A stretch of 64,000 bases of DNA from Amycolatopsis vastitatis. Its GTDB lineage: Bacteria; Actinomycetota; Actinomycetes; Mycobacteriales; Pseudonocardiaceae. Under the pieces are notes generated by a model. It was not told where the DNA came from. It made no database searches and worked only from the letters and a program-made list of their open reading frames with translations. The first letter of the stretch is position 1, and the number at the start of each line of letters is the position of its first letter. Below are positions 49,501 through 57,782 of the stretch, piece by piece. Where the stretch lies: positions 1-64,000 of the forward strand of contig NZ_NMUL01000069.1 of assembly GCF_002234595.1 (NCBI RefSeq), given 5' to 3'. The translations under genes and the position numbers were made by a program.

Positions 49501-50678
49501 TCGACGACGTCCTGGTCGTCGGCGCTTCGGCTGCCGGGCTTGCGACCGTGGAAGCCCTGCGCCGCAAGGGGTACGGGGGCCGCGTGACGGTGCTCGGCGC
49601 CGAGGCGCACCTGCCCTACGACCGGCCGCCGCTGTCCAAGCAGGTCCTCGGCGGGAGCTGGAAGCCCGAGCAGACGCGGTTGCGGACGGCGGACGCACTG
49701 TCCGCATTGGACACCGAGTTCGTGCTCGGTGACCCGGCGGTGCGGCTGGACGCCCGCGCGCGGACCGTCCACACGGCGGCCGGGCGCACCCTGGCCGCGG
49801 AGGTGGTCGTCCTCGCCACCGGGCTGCGGCCGCGAACCCTGCCCGGGCAGCACGGCCTCGCGGGTGTCCACGTGCTGCGCACTCTCGACGACGCGCTGGC
49901 CCTGCGCGCGGACCTCACGCCCGGCAGGCGGGTGGTGGTCGTCGGGGACGGCGTGCTCGGCGCCGAAATCGCGGCGACCGTGTGCGCGATGGGCGTTCCG
50001 GTCACCCTGGCCGGCCCGCAGCCCGCGCCGCTGGCCTACCAGTTCGGTCCGCTCGCGTCGGGCCTGCTCGCGGACCTGCACGCCGCTCGCGGTGTCGAGC
50101 TGCGGCTCGGTGCCGCGGTCACCGGCCTGGCCGCCGGAGACGGCCGGGTCGCCGGAGTGCGGCTGGCGTCCGGCGAGGTGCTGCCCGCCGACGTCGTCGT
50201 GGTCGCGTTCGGAGCCGCACCGGCGACGGACTGGCTGGCGGGCAGCGGGCTGCTGTGCGACAACGGCGTCGTGTGCGACTCCCGGTGCCGGGCGGCCGAA
50301 GGGATCTTCGCCGCGGGCGACGTCGCCCGCTGGCACCACGAAGGGCTCGACGCGCTGCTGCGGCTGGAAAACCGGACCAACGCCACCGAACAAGCGGTCG
50401 CCGTCGCGGGGAACATCCTCGGCGAAGACCGCCCGTACACGCCGGTGCCGTACTTCTGGACCCACCAGTTCGACGCCCGCATCCACGTGCACGGCACGTT
50501 GGCCGCGGACGCCGAGGTGTCCATTGTGGAAGGAGATCCTCGCGAGGGCCGGTTCGTCGCGCAGTACCGCCGGGGCGGCGAGGTCACCGGGGTGCTCGGC
50601 TGGAACATGCCCAAGCAGGCCAGGGCTCACTCGACGGTGACGGACTTGGCCAGGTTGCGCGGCTTGTCGATGTCGTAG
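49497..50678 (+). CDS. Ferredoxin reductase (FAD/NAD-dependent)
   Basis: A 393-residue flavoprotein starting MIDDVLVVGASAAGLATVEA. FAD motif VVGASAAG, YDRPPLSKQVL, NAD motif VVVVGDGVLGAEIAA and the second FAD contact GIFAAGDVARW are all present. It belongs to the putidaredoxin reductase type. It completes a self-sufficient P450 electron chain with the ferredoxin and P450 upstream. Its last 52 bases overlap the convergent glmS gene. Confidence 0.94.
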   Translation: MIDDVLVVGASAAGLATVEALRRKGYGGRVTVLGAEAHLPYDRPPLSKQVLGGSWKPEQTRLRTADALSALDTEFVLGDPAVRLDARARTVHTAAGRTLAAEVVVLATGLRPRTLPGQHGLAGVHVLRTLDDALALRADLTPGRRVVVVGDGVLGAEIAATVCAMGVPVTLAGPQPAPLAYQFGPLASGLLADLHAARGVELRLGAAVTGLAAGDGRVAGVRLASGEVLPADVVVVAFGAAPATDWLAGSGLLCDNGVVCDSRCRAAEGIFAAGDVARWHHEGLDALLRLENRTNATEQAVAVAGNILGEDRPYTPVPYFWTHQFDARIHVHGTLAADAEVSIVEGDPREGRFVAQYRRGGEVTGVLGWNMPKQARAHSTVTDLARLRGLSMS

Positions 50679-52450
50679 CCCAGTGTCAGCGCGGCGTGGT
50701 AGGCGAGCAGCTGCAGCGGGATGGTGAGCAGGATCGGGTCGAGCTCCGGCTCGGTCTTGGGCACCACGATCCGCGGGACGTCCAGTTCGCCGAAGTCGAC
50801 ACCGGCGTGGGTCACCGCCAGTACCGCGCCGCCGCGGGCCTTGATCTGCTGGACCGCGGCCAGGTTGCGCCCGGTCAGCTCGTCCGACGGCACGACGGCG
50901 ACCGTCGGGAGCGACTCGTCGATCAGCGCGAGCGGGCCGTGCTTGAGCTCGGAGGTCTGGTACGCCTCGGCGTGCCGGTAGGAGATCTCCTTGAACTTCT
51001 GCGCGCCTTCCCTGGCCACCGGGTAGCCGCGGACGCGGCCGACGAAGAACAGGCTCTTCGCGGCGGCGACGGTCTTCGCGTGCTCGGCGATCTCGGGTTC
51101 GAAGTCCAAGATGGACTTGATCTGGCCGGGCAGCGCGCGGATCGCGTCGATGATGCGCTGACCGTCCGCATTGGACAGATCGCGGACCCGGCCGAGCGAC
51201 AGCGCGATCAGCGCGAAGCCGACCGCCATGTTGGTGAGCGCCTTGGTCGACGCGACCGCGATCTCCGGGCCGGCGTGCAGGTAGACGCCGCCGTCGCAGG
51301 CGCGGGCGATCGTCGAGCCGACGACGTTGACCAGGCCGACGACCCGGCCGCCCTTGCGCTTGATCTCCTCGACGGCGAAGGCGGTGTCGATCGTCTCGCC
51401 GGACTGGCTGACCGCGATGTAGAGCGTGTCGGCCTCGATGATCGGGTTGCGGTAGCGGAACTCGGACGCGGCTTCGGCGTCGGCCGGGATCCTCGCCAGC
51501 TCTTCGATCATCGTGGCGCCGATCTGGCCGACGTAGTAGGCGGAACCGCAGCCGAGGATCTTGACGCGGCTGAACCCGCGCAGCTCCCGGGGCGTCAGGT
51601 TGAGCCCGTCGAGGCGGGCGACGCCGAACCGGTCGTCCAGCCGGCCGCGGATGATCCGCTCGACCGATTCGGGCTGCTCCTGGATCTCCTTGGCCATGTA
51701 GTGCGGGTAGCCGCCCAGGTCGAGGTCCTCGGCGTCGATGTCGATCTCGGTGGCGGGCTTGGTGGTGTCGCTCTCGTCGACGGTGAAGGTGCGGTAGCCG
51801 GTGGCGAAGACCGTCGCGAACTCGCCGTCGTCGAGGTGCGCGACCTGCGAGGTGTGCCGGACGAGCGCGGCCAGGTCGCTGGCGACGAACATCTCCCGCT
51901 CGCCGACGCCGATGATCAGCGGTGAGCCGTTGCGCGCGATGACCAGGCGGTCCGGGTGCGCGGTGTCGGTCACGGCGATCGCGTACGTGCCGGTGATCCG
52001 CGAGACCGCCTCGACTACGGCGTCTTCGAGGGTTTCGGCTTTCGCGCGGGCGATCAGGTGGGCGAGGACCTCGGTGTCGGTCTCGGACGTCAGGGCCACC
52101 CCGGCGTCGGCGAGCTGGGCGCGCAGCGTGTCGGCGTTGTCGATGATGCCGTTGTGGACGACGGAGATCCGGCCGTCCTCGGACGTGTGCGGGTGCGCGT
52201 TGGCCTCCGACGCGGGGCCGTGCGTGGCCCAGCGCGTGTGCCCGATGCCGACCTTGCCGGTGAGCCGCTTGGGCAGCGCGGCGGCGAGGTTCCGCACCCG
52301 GCCGACGACGCGGTGGACCTGGGCGGTGTTCTTGGCGCCGAGGACGGCGATGCCCGCCGAGTCGTAGCCGCGGTACTCGAGCCGGGTGAGGCCCTCGAGC
52401 AGGATGGGGGCGGCGTTCTGGCCGCCGATGTAGCCGACGATTCCGCACAT
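50627..52450 (-). CDS. glmS: Glutamine--fructose-6-phosphate aminotransferase
   Basis: A 607-residue enzyme that makes glucosamine-6-phosphate for peptidoglycan. The N-terminal Ntn glutaminase domain starts MCGIVGYIGG with the nucleophile Cys after Met, followed by LEYRGYDSAGIAV and GHTRWATHG. Two SIS sugar-isomerase domains follow with CGSAYYVGQIGATMIE, SQSGETIDT and the C-terminal LAKSVTVE. Length and motifs are standard. No glmS ribozyme is expected in actinobacteria, and none was seen. The upstream small gene reads the same way and ends 12 bases before it. Confidence 0.97.
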   Translation of the reverse strand: MCGIVGYIGGQNAAPILLEGLTRLEYRGYDSAGIAVLGAKNTAQVHRVVGRVRNLAAALPKRLTGKVGIGHTRWATHGPASEANAHPHTSEDGRISVVHNGIIDNADTLRAQLADAGVALTSETDTEVLAHLIARAKAETLEDAVVEAVSRITGTYAIAVTDTAHPDRLVIARNGSPLIIGVGEREMFVASDLAALVRHTSQVAHLDDGEFATVFATGYRTFTVDESDTTKPATEIDIDAEDLDLGGYPHYMAKEIQEQPESVERIIRGRLDDRFGVARLDGLNLTPRELRGFSRVKILGCGSAYYVGQIGATMIEELARIPADAEAASEFRYRNPIIEADTLYIAVSQSGETIDTAFAVEEIKRKGGRVVGLVNVVGSTIARACDGGVYLHAGPEIAVASTKALTNMAVGFALIALSLGRVRDLSNADGQRIIDAIRALPGQIKSILDFEPEIAEHAKTVAAAKSLFFVGRVRGYPVAREGAQKFKEISYRHAEAYQTSELKHGPLALIDESLPTVAVVPSDELTGRNLAAVQQIKARGGAVLAVTHAGVDFGELDVPRIVVPKTEPELDPILLTIPLQLLAYHAALTLGYDIDKPRNLAKSVTVE

Positions 52451-52462
52451 GGGCGAACCTCT

Positions 52463-52735
52463 CTAGCCGTAGACGATGCGGCGCAGCTGCCGCTCGGAGA
52501 GGACGGGCGCGGCCACCAGCCGCCCGCGGAGCTCGGCGGCGATCAGCGGGAAGATCTCGGGGTTCTTCCGGCCCTGGGCCTGCAGCTCGGCGTGCCGGCG
52601 GCGCACGTAGTCCTCGGTGGGAGTCCGGTAGAAGGCCAGGACGTCGTCGACGACGCGGGCGGCGACCCCGGGCGGCAGCCCGGTGGACGCGGCCACGCGC
52701 TCGACGATGTCGGTGTCCTCCACGCCGGACATCAT
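52463..52735 (-). CDS. Conserved small protein upstream of glmS
   Basis: A 90-residue protein starting MMSGVEDTDIVERVAASTGL. It is helical and charged, with LPPGVAARVVDDVLAFYRTP and RRRHAELQAQGRKNPEIFPL. No known domain. It is on the same strand as glmS, 12 bases away, and probably cotranscribed. A longer TTG start at 52759 is possible. Function unknown. Confidence 0.6.
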   Translation of the reverse strand: MMSGVEDTDIVERVAASTGLPPGVAARVVDDVLAFYRTPTEDYVRRRHAELQAQGRKNPEIFPLIAAELRGRLVAAPVLSERQLRRIVYG

Positions 52736-52762
52736 GCCTTGCGCGGGGCTCAAGCCCAAATT

Positions 52763-52782
52763 CTTGCCCGAAATCGGGCAAG
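52763..52782 (-). terminator. Hairpin between dapA-like and the small gene
   Basis: CTTGCCCG and CGGGCAAG pair perfectly around AAAT. On the minus strand it is followed by AATTTGGG. It could be a weak terminator for the dapA-like gene or an operator before the next. Confidence 0.5.
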
Positions 52783-52799
52783 TTCTCCCTCGTCGGACA

Positions 52800-53633
52800 C
52801 TACATCGCTGCCTCGAGCAACGGGAGCCGGACGCTGGCGTGCGGGATGATCCCCCGCTCGGCGAGCGCGGCTTTGGCGTTCGCCGCGCCCGTGCCGGTGC
52901 GCATGATCGAGTCCGTCAACGGGATCAGGTCGTCGTTGATCACCCGCGCCTTCTCGAGGTCACCGTCGCGGACGGCGCGGATGAGGTCCGCGGTGCGGTC
53001 GGCCGCGACGTTGCCCACCACGCTGACCAGGCCCTCGGCGCCGCACGCGAGGTACGGCAGGTTGAGTTCGTCGATGCCGCAGTAGTACGCCAGCGACGTC
53101 CGGGACATGACTGTCATCGCTTCGAACAGGTCGCCCTTGGCGTCCTTCACCGCCCGGATCCGCGGGTGGCCGGCCAGCTCGATCAGGGTGGACGGCGCCA
53201 TCGCGACGCCGGTGCGCGCGGGGACGTCGTAGAGCATCACCGGCAGCTCGGTCGCGTCCGCCACGGCCACGCAGTGCGCGATCACCCCGGCCTGCGTCGG
53301 CCGCGAGTAGTAGGGGCAGACGAGCAGCAGCGCGTCGGCGCCGGCCGCTTCGGCTTCGCGGGCGCGGCGGATGCTCGTGGCCGTGTCGTAGGTGCCCACG
53401 CCGGCGGTCACGCGTGCGCGGTTTCCGGCCCGGGCCGCCACGGCCCGGACGAGGCCGGCGGACTCGGCGTCGGAAAGGGTGGGGGACTCGCCGGTGGTCC
53501 CGCCCACGACGAGGCCGTCGCACCCGGTGGCCAGCAGGTGGTCCACGAGCCCGGCGAGGCCGGGTTCGCTGAGCCCGCCGCCGGGCCGCATCGGGGTCAC
53601 CATCGCGACGAGGTTGGTGCCGAATTCGGTCAT
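52800..53633 (-). CDS. Dihydrodipicolinate synthase family aldolase (DapA-like)
   Basis: A 277-residue class I aldolase starting MTEFGTNLVAMVTPMRPGGG. It has GGTTGESPTLSDAE, the Tyr of LPVMLYDVPARTG and the Schiff-base Lys in IRAVKDAKGD, all required for the DapA/NanA family. It could make dihydrodipicolinate for lysine and peptidoglycan, or be a paralogue with another aldol substrate. It stands apart from other lysine genes and is divergent from a LysR gene, which favours a regulated, non-housekeeping paralogue. Confidence 0.85.
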   Translation of the reverse strand: MTEFGTNLVAMVTPMRPGGGLSEPGLAGLVDHLLATGCDGLVVGGTTGESPTLSDAESAGLVRAVAARAGNRARVTAGVGTYDTATSIRRAREAEAAGADALLLVCPYYSRPTQAGVIAHCVAVADATELPVMLYDVPARTGVAMAPSTLIELAGHPRIRAVKDAKGDLFEAMTVMSRTSLAYYCGIDELNLPYLACGAEGLVSVVGNVAADRTADLIRAVRDGDLEKARVINDDLIPLTDSIMRTGTGAANAKAALAERGIIPHASVRLPLLEAAM

Positions 53634-53671
53634 GGTCCGACCCTGCCCGGCGCGATTGCCGCGGTCCAGCG

Positions 53672-53699
53672 ATGCTTTTTTGCCGATATTGCGTAGCAT
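53672..53699. promoter_or_regulatory. LysR-type operator between dapA-like and lysR genes
   Basis: ATGCT (53672-53676) and AGCAT (53695-53699) form an inverted repeat across a T-rich centre in the divergent region. LysR proteins bind such interrupted dyads and bend DNA toward the target promoter. Confidence 0.45.
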
Positions 53700-53705
53700 G
53701 GCTTC

Positions 53706-54596
53706 ATGATCGAGGTCGGTGCGCTGCGGGCGTTGCGGTCGGTGGCCGCGCTCGGGACGCTGGCGCGGGCGGCCGAAGAGCTCGGGTTCACGGCGTCCGC
53801 GGTGTCGCAGCAGATCAAGCGGCTGGAACGCCAGGTCGGGGTGCCGGTGCTCGCCCCGGCGGGCCGCGGGGTCGTGCTGACGCCGGCCGGGCAGGCGATC
53901 GTCGACTCGGCCGCCGAGGTGTTCCAGGCGCTGGAACGCTGCGCCGAAGCCGCCCAGTCGGTCTCGGAAGGCGCGCCGCGCGGCACGCTCCGGGTGGTGG
54001 CCTTCTCGACGGCGATTCGCGGCTTGCTCGCGCCTTTGGTACCCCGGCTGGCGGAGCAAGGCCCGGACTTGCGCGTCGAGATCACCGAGCAGGACCCCGG
54101 CGAGGCGTGGCACAGCGTCGGCGCGGGGGCGGCCGACCTCGCCCTCGTCCACGACGCCGACGGGCTGCTGCCCGCGCCGCTGCCGCCGTCACTGGTGCGG
54201 CGCCGGGTGCACACCGACATCGGGGATCTGGTCATGAGCCGCACCCACCCGCTCGCGCGGCTCGACGGGCCCCTCGGCGGCGGTGACCTCGCCGGTCACG
54301 CCTGGGTGACCAGCCCGCCGGGAACCGTGTGCCACCAATGGTTCCGGCGGCTGTTCGCCGACGAGCCGGACGTGCGCCACCTGGTCGACGACTTCGCCAC
54401 GCAGCTGGCGCTGGTCGCCGCCGGGGACGTGGTCGCGCTGATTCCGCGCCTCGCCCGGCCGCCGCTGGGGGACCTGGTCTCCCGGCCGTTGCGCCGGCCG
54501 CCGAAGCGGGAGGTCCACGCGGTGTGGCGGCGAAGCGCCGACACCAGTCCGGCGATCCGCGCGGTGCTGGCCGAGCTGGGAGCGTTCGGGACGTAA
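53706..54596 (+). CDS. LysR-family transcriptional regulator
   Basis: A 296-residue LysR protein. The HTH is ALRSVAALGTLARAAEELGF then TASAVSQQIKRLERQVGVPVL. The rest is a periplasmic-binding-like effector domain with GTLRVVAFSTAIRGLLAP and ALIPRLARP. It is divergent from the dapA-like gene, which is the likely target. Length is normal. Confidence 0.93.
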   Translation: MIEVGALRALRSVAALGTLARAAEELGFTASAVSQQIKRLERQVGVPVLAPAGRGVVLTPAGQAIVDSAAEVFQALERCAEAAQSVSEGAPRGTLRVVAFSTAIRGLLAPLVPRLAEQGPDLRVEITEQDPGEAWHSVGAGAADLALVHDADGLLPAPLPPSLVRRRVHTDIGDLVMSRTHPLARLDGPLGGGDLAGHAWVTSPPGTVCHQWFRRLFADEPDVRHLVDDFATQLALVAAGDVVALIPRLARPPLGDLVSRPLRRPPKREVHAVWRRSADTSPAIRAVLAELGAFGT

Positions 54597-54601
54597 GGCG
54601 G

Positions 54602-54625
54602 GCCTCGCAGTCACGTCTGCGAGGC
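54602..54625. terminator. Bidirectional hairpin between lysR and STAS gene
   Basis: GCCTCGCAG and CTGCGAGGC form a perfect 9-bp stem with a 6-base loop that overlaps the stop of the STAS gene. Confidence 0.7.
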
Positions 54626-54958
54626 GATGGCCTCTTCGGCGCTGGGATAGGTGGGGAAGAAGTCCCCGAGGCCGATCAGGGCGAACGTCCGGCTCAGCCG
54701 GTCGGGCACAGCCGCCAGCGCGACGCCGGCTTCGGCCTCCTCGGCCAAGTTGCGGGCGGCGATGAGCGCCGAAATGCCGCTGGAGTCGCAGAACGTCACC
54801 CCGGCGAGGTCCACCACCAGCAGCTGTCCCCGCTCCAGGGTGAGGGCGCCGAACTCGGCGCGCAGCCGGGGTGCCGTCGCCACGTCGACCTCGCCGCTGA
54901 CGGTGACGACCGGCCCGGCCCCGGTGGCGCGGGTGGTGGCGGAGAAGGGGGTGGTCAC
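54611..54958 (-). CDS. STAS-domain anti-sigma factor antagonist (RsbV-like)
   Basis: A 115-residue STAS protein with a GTG start overlapping the phosphatase stop. The conserved phosphorylation loop is VDLAGVTFCDSSGISALIAA, with the target Ser in DSSG. In its dephosphorylated form such a protein binds a kinase anti-sigma factor and frees a sigma factor. It is the third gene of a hydrolase/phosphatase/STAS operon. The cognate RsbW-like kinase is not in the window. Confidence 0.92.
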   Translation of the reverse strand: MTTPFSATTRATGAGPVVTVSGEVDVATAPRLRAEFGALTLERGQLLVVDLAGVTFCDSSGISALIAARNLAEEAEAGVALAAVPDRLSRTFALIGLGDFFPTYPSAEEAIASQT

Positions 54959-56193
54959 GGTCGATCGCCTCCGGGCAGCGGGATGCTCAACGCCAGCAGC
55001 GCGGTGTCGTCCTCGACGCCGTCGCCGAAGCCGGCGAGCAGGCCGGTCACCGCCGTGATCACCGACTGCGCGGTGGCCGGTGCCAAGCCGGTCAGGTCCG
55101 CCCGCAGCCGCTCTTCGCTGTAGCGGGTGCGGCCGTGGGTGCGGGCTTCGGTCAGCCCGTCGGTGTAGAGCAGCAAGGCGTCGCCCGGCCGCAGGACCAC
55201 GTCGTCGGCGACGAACCGCGCGCCGGGCAGCGCGCCGACCAGCTGGCCGCCCGGGGCGGGCAGGAACGCGGACGTGCCGTCGGCGCGGATCAGCAGCGCC
55301 GGCGGGTGCCCGCCGGTCGCGAGGGTGACCCGGGCGCTGTCGCCCTCGGGCCGGATGTGCCCGTGGATCACGGTGCAGTAGCGCGGATCGCTGCCGCGGT
55401 ACTCGTGGTGGAGCACGGTGTTGAGGTGCGCCAGCACGGACGCCGGGTCCGCCTCGTACACCGCGGCCGCGCGCAGCGTGTAGCGCGCCAGCGACGTCAC
55501 CACGGCCGCGGCGGCGCCCTTCCCGGACACGTCGCCGAGGAAGAACCCCCACGTGCCACCGGTCAGCGGGAACAGGTCGTAGAAGTCGCCGCCGACCTCG
55601 TCGGCCGACGCGGGGTGGTAGTACGCCGCGACCCGCATGCCGGGCACCTCGGGCAGGGCGGGCGGCAGCAGGGTCCGCTGCAGCGTCCGCGCCAGCCGCT
55701 GCACCCGGTCGCGCTCGCGTTCGGCTTCTTCCCGCGCCCGCAGCAGCTCCTGCTCGTAGGCGCGCCGGTCGCTCGCGTCGAAGATCGTGGTGCGGATCAG
55801 CTGCGCCTGGCCGTCGCTGCCGGTCTTGACCGTCGAGGTGACCAGCACCGGCAGCCGCGTCCCGTCCGCGGCCTTGAGTTCGAAGGCGACTCCGCCCAGC
55901 TCGCCCTGCATGCGCAGCAGCGGCGCGAAGTGCGTCTCGTGGTAGATCCGGCCGCCGACGGTCAGCAGGTCGGCGAACCGGCGGCGGCCGACGACCTCGT
56001 CGCGGGCGTAGCCGAGCCAGCCGAGCAGCGTCGCGTTGATCTTCGCGATCGTGCCGTCCAGCAACGTCGAGAGGTAGCCGCAGGGTGCGTGCTCGTAGAG
56101 GTCTTCCGCGCTGTCCTCCAGCAAAGCCGAGAACGCCGGTCCGGCGCCCTCCTGACCGTCCGGGCCGGGGTGGTCCCCGGCCTCGCACATCAT
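54955..56193 (-). CDS. PAS-SpoIIE phosphatase (RsbP-like)
   Basis: A 412-residue protein starting MMCEAGDHPGPDG. A PAS domain spans about residues 25-145 (APCGYLSTLLDGTIAKINAT, GRRRFADLLTVGG). A coiled linker (EQELLRAREEAERERDRVQR) leads to a PP2C/SpoIIE phosphatase domain with VGGDFYDLFPL, GDVSGKGAAAAVV and the late Asp in DGVEDDTALL. This is the domain order of B. subtilis RsbP, which dephosphorylates RsbV under energy stress. It overlaps the hydrolase upstream (ATGA) and the STAS gene downstream. Confidence 0.92.
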   Translation of the reverse strand: MMCEAGDHPGPDGQEGAGPAFSALLEDSAEDLYEHAPCGYLSTLLDGTIAKINATLLGWLGYARDEVVGRRRFADLLTVGGRIYHETHFAPLLRMQGELGGVAFELKAADGTRLPVLVTSTVKTGSDGQAQLIRTTIFDASDRRAYEQELLRAREEAERERDRVQRLARTLQRTLLPPALPEVPGMRVAAYYHPASADEVGGDFYDLFPLTGGTWGFFLGDVSGKGAAAAVVTSLARYTLRAAAVYEADPASVLAHLNTVLHHEYRGSDPRYCTVIHGHIRPEGDSARVTLATGGHPPALLIRADGTSAFLPAPGGQLVGALPGARFVADDVVLRPGDALLLYTDGLTEARTHGRTRYSEERLRADLTGLAPATAQSVITAVTGLLAGFGDGVEDDTALLALSIPLPGGDRP

Positions 56194-56990
56194 GGGCCGC
56201 TCACGAACGCCGTGATCGCGGCGGCCGTGGTCTCCGGCGCGCTGAGCTGCGGGCAGTGCCCGGTCGCGTCCAGCGTCACCAGCGTGCTGCCCGCGATCTG
56301 CTCGTGGGTGAACCGCCCGACCTCCCGCGGCGCGATGGCGTCGTTCAGGCACTCGATCACCAGCGTGGGGACGGTGACCTTGGCCAGATCGGCGCGGTTG
56401 TCGGACAGGAACGTCGCCCTGGCGAAGACCCGCGCGATCGCCGGATCGGTGCGGCAGAAGCTGTTCGTCAGCTCCTCGCCCAGCTCCGGGCGGTCCGGGT
56501 TGCCCATGATCACCGGCGCCATCGTCGCCGACCAGCCCAGGTAGTTCGACTCCAGCGCTTCGAGCAGCTCGTCGATGTCGGCGCGGCTGAACCCGCCGCG
56601 GTAGCCGCCGTCGTCGAGGTAGCACGGCGACGGCGTGAGCAGCACCAGCTTCGCGAACCGGGCCGGCTCGAGGTTGGCCGCCAGCACCGCGATCATCGCG
56701 CTGACCGAGTGCCCCACCAGCACGACGTCCCGCAGGTCCAGCTCGCGGCAGATGGCCAGGACGTCGTCGGCGTAGCCGTCGAGGCTGCCGTAGCGCTCGG
56801 CGCTCCAGGCCGACAGGTCCGAGCGCCCGGCGCCGGTGTGGTCGAACAGCACCACCCGGTACCGCCGCGCCAGCTCGGGGACGACGAGGCGCCACAGGTT
56901 CTGGTCACAGCCGAACCCGTGCGCCAGCAGGACCACCGGCCCGTCTTCGCGCCCGGTGACGACCACGTTGTTCCTGTCGCGCATGCTCAC
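56190..56990 (-). CDS. Alpha/beta hydrolase, RsbQ-like
   Basis: A protein of about 266 residues (GTG at 56990 fits an AGGA site; ATG at 56984 is an alternative). It shows VVLLAHGFGCDQNLWRLV, VVLFDHTGAGRSDLSAW, the nucleophile VGHSVSAMIAVLA, VIECLNDAIAP for the acid and DATGHCPQLS for the His. The GHGFGxxQxxW and DxxGxGxSD patterns match RsbQ, the hydrolase that must accompany RsbP in B. subtilis energy-stress signalling. It is first in the operon with RsbP-like and RsbV-like genes. RsbQ is thought to supply a small hydrophobic cofactor to the PAS domain. Confidence 0.9.
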   Translation of the reverse strand: MSMRDRNNVVVTGREDGPVVLLAHGFGCDQNLWRLVVPELARRYRVVLFDHTGAGRSDLSAWSAERYGSLDGYADDVLAICRELDLRDVVLVGHSVSAMIAVLAANLEPARFAKLVLLTPSPCYLDDGGYRGGFSRADIDELLEALESNYLGWSATMAPVIMGNPDRPELGEELTNSFCRTDPAIARVFARATFLSDNRADLAKVTVPTLVIECLNDAIAPREVGRFTHEQIAGSTLVTLDATGHCPQLSAPETTAAAITAFVSGP

Positions 56991-57038
56991 CGCCACATCC
57001 TGCCACCCGCCCGCGCCGCGCGTGCGCTGAGCGGATTT

Positions 57039-57728
57039 TCAGCGACGGCCTGCTCGACGGCGCTGGGCGAACCCGTCGAGCAGGCAGTCGAGGCCCAGCT
57101 CGAACCGGGAGTCCGCGGTGAGGTCCGGCATGTCGTGGAGCCAGGGCGCGAGCGAGTCGTCGGCCATCTCGCCCGCGTACGACGGCAGGTCCGCGGTCGA
57201 GCCGATGCCGAACCGGCCGAGCAGCTCGAGCTCCCGGCTGACGCTCATCGCCGTGCCGGTGACGTAGTTGTCCAGCAGCGAGGCGTAGGCGACGGCGGGC
57301 GTGAGGCCCGCGCCGTCGAGCACGGTCATCAGGAACGCGGCCCGCCGCATGGTGCGGGGGCCGAACGGCGGGCGGCTGTCCACCAGCTCGGCGTACCAGC
57401 CGTGCCTGCCGATCATCGCCCAGAGGCTCGTCGCGAGCCCGCGCAGGTCGCCGCGCCAGTCGCCGCTCGGCGCGGACGGCACGGCGACCTCGGCCGACAC
57501 CTCGTCCAGCATGAGGTCGACCAGGCCGTCCTTGTTGAGCACGTAGCGGTACAGCGACATCGGCGTCGACACGCCGAGCGCGTCGGCCACGGCGCGCATC
57601 GTCAGGGCGGCGACCCCGCCGGCGTCGGCGACCTCGATCGCGGTGCGCACGACCGCCGCGCGGGTGAGCGCGTTCTTCCGGCCCGGCGGCTCCGGGTGGT
57701 GCCAGATCAGCGGTTCCGGGGGTGGCAT
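57039..57728 (-). CDS. TetR-family regulator with TetR_C domain
   Basis: A 229-residue protein starting MPPPEPLIWHHPEPPGRKNA. The HTH includes LTRAAVVRTAIEVADAGGVA then LTMRAVADALGVSTPMSLYR. The C-terminal domain (LRGLATSLWAMIGRHGWYAE, FELGLDCLLDGFAQRR) is the tetracycline-repressor-like type. It is divergent from the TIM-barrel gene, and two TGTAC-N3-GTACA palindromes lie between them. Confidence 0.92.
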   Translation of the reverse strand: MPPPEPLIWHHPEPPGRKNALTRAAVVRTAIEVADAGGVAALTMRAVADALGVSTPMSLYRYVLNKDGLVDLMLDEVSAEVAVPSAPSGDWRGDLRGLATSLWAMIGRHGWYAELVDSRPPFGPRTMRRAAFLMTVLDGAGLTPAVAYASLLDNYVTGTAMSVSRELELLGRFGIGSTADLPSYAGEMADDSLAPWLHDMPDLTADSRFELGLDCLLDGFAQRRRAGRR

Positions 57729-57736
57729 GCGCGGAG

Positions 57737-57768
57737 TGTACAACGTACAGTCGCGTGTACCACGTACA
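57737..57768. promoter_or_regulatory. Paired TetR operators
   Basis: TGTACAACGTACA (57737-57749) and TGTACCACGTACA (57756-57768) are 13-bp palindromes centred 19 bases apart, nine bases before the TetR start and 15 bases before the TIM-barrel gene start. They would let one repressor control both genes. Confidence 0.8.
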
Positions 57769-57782
57769 TTCCGGAGGGGCGG

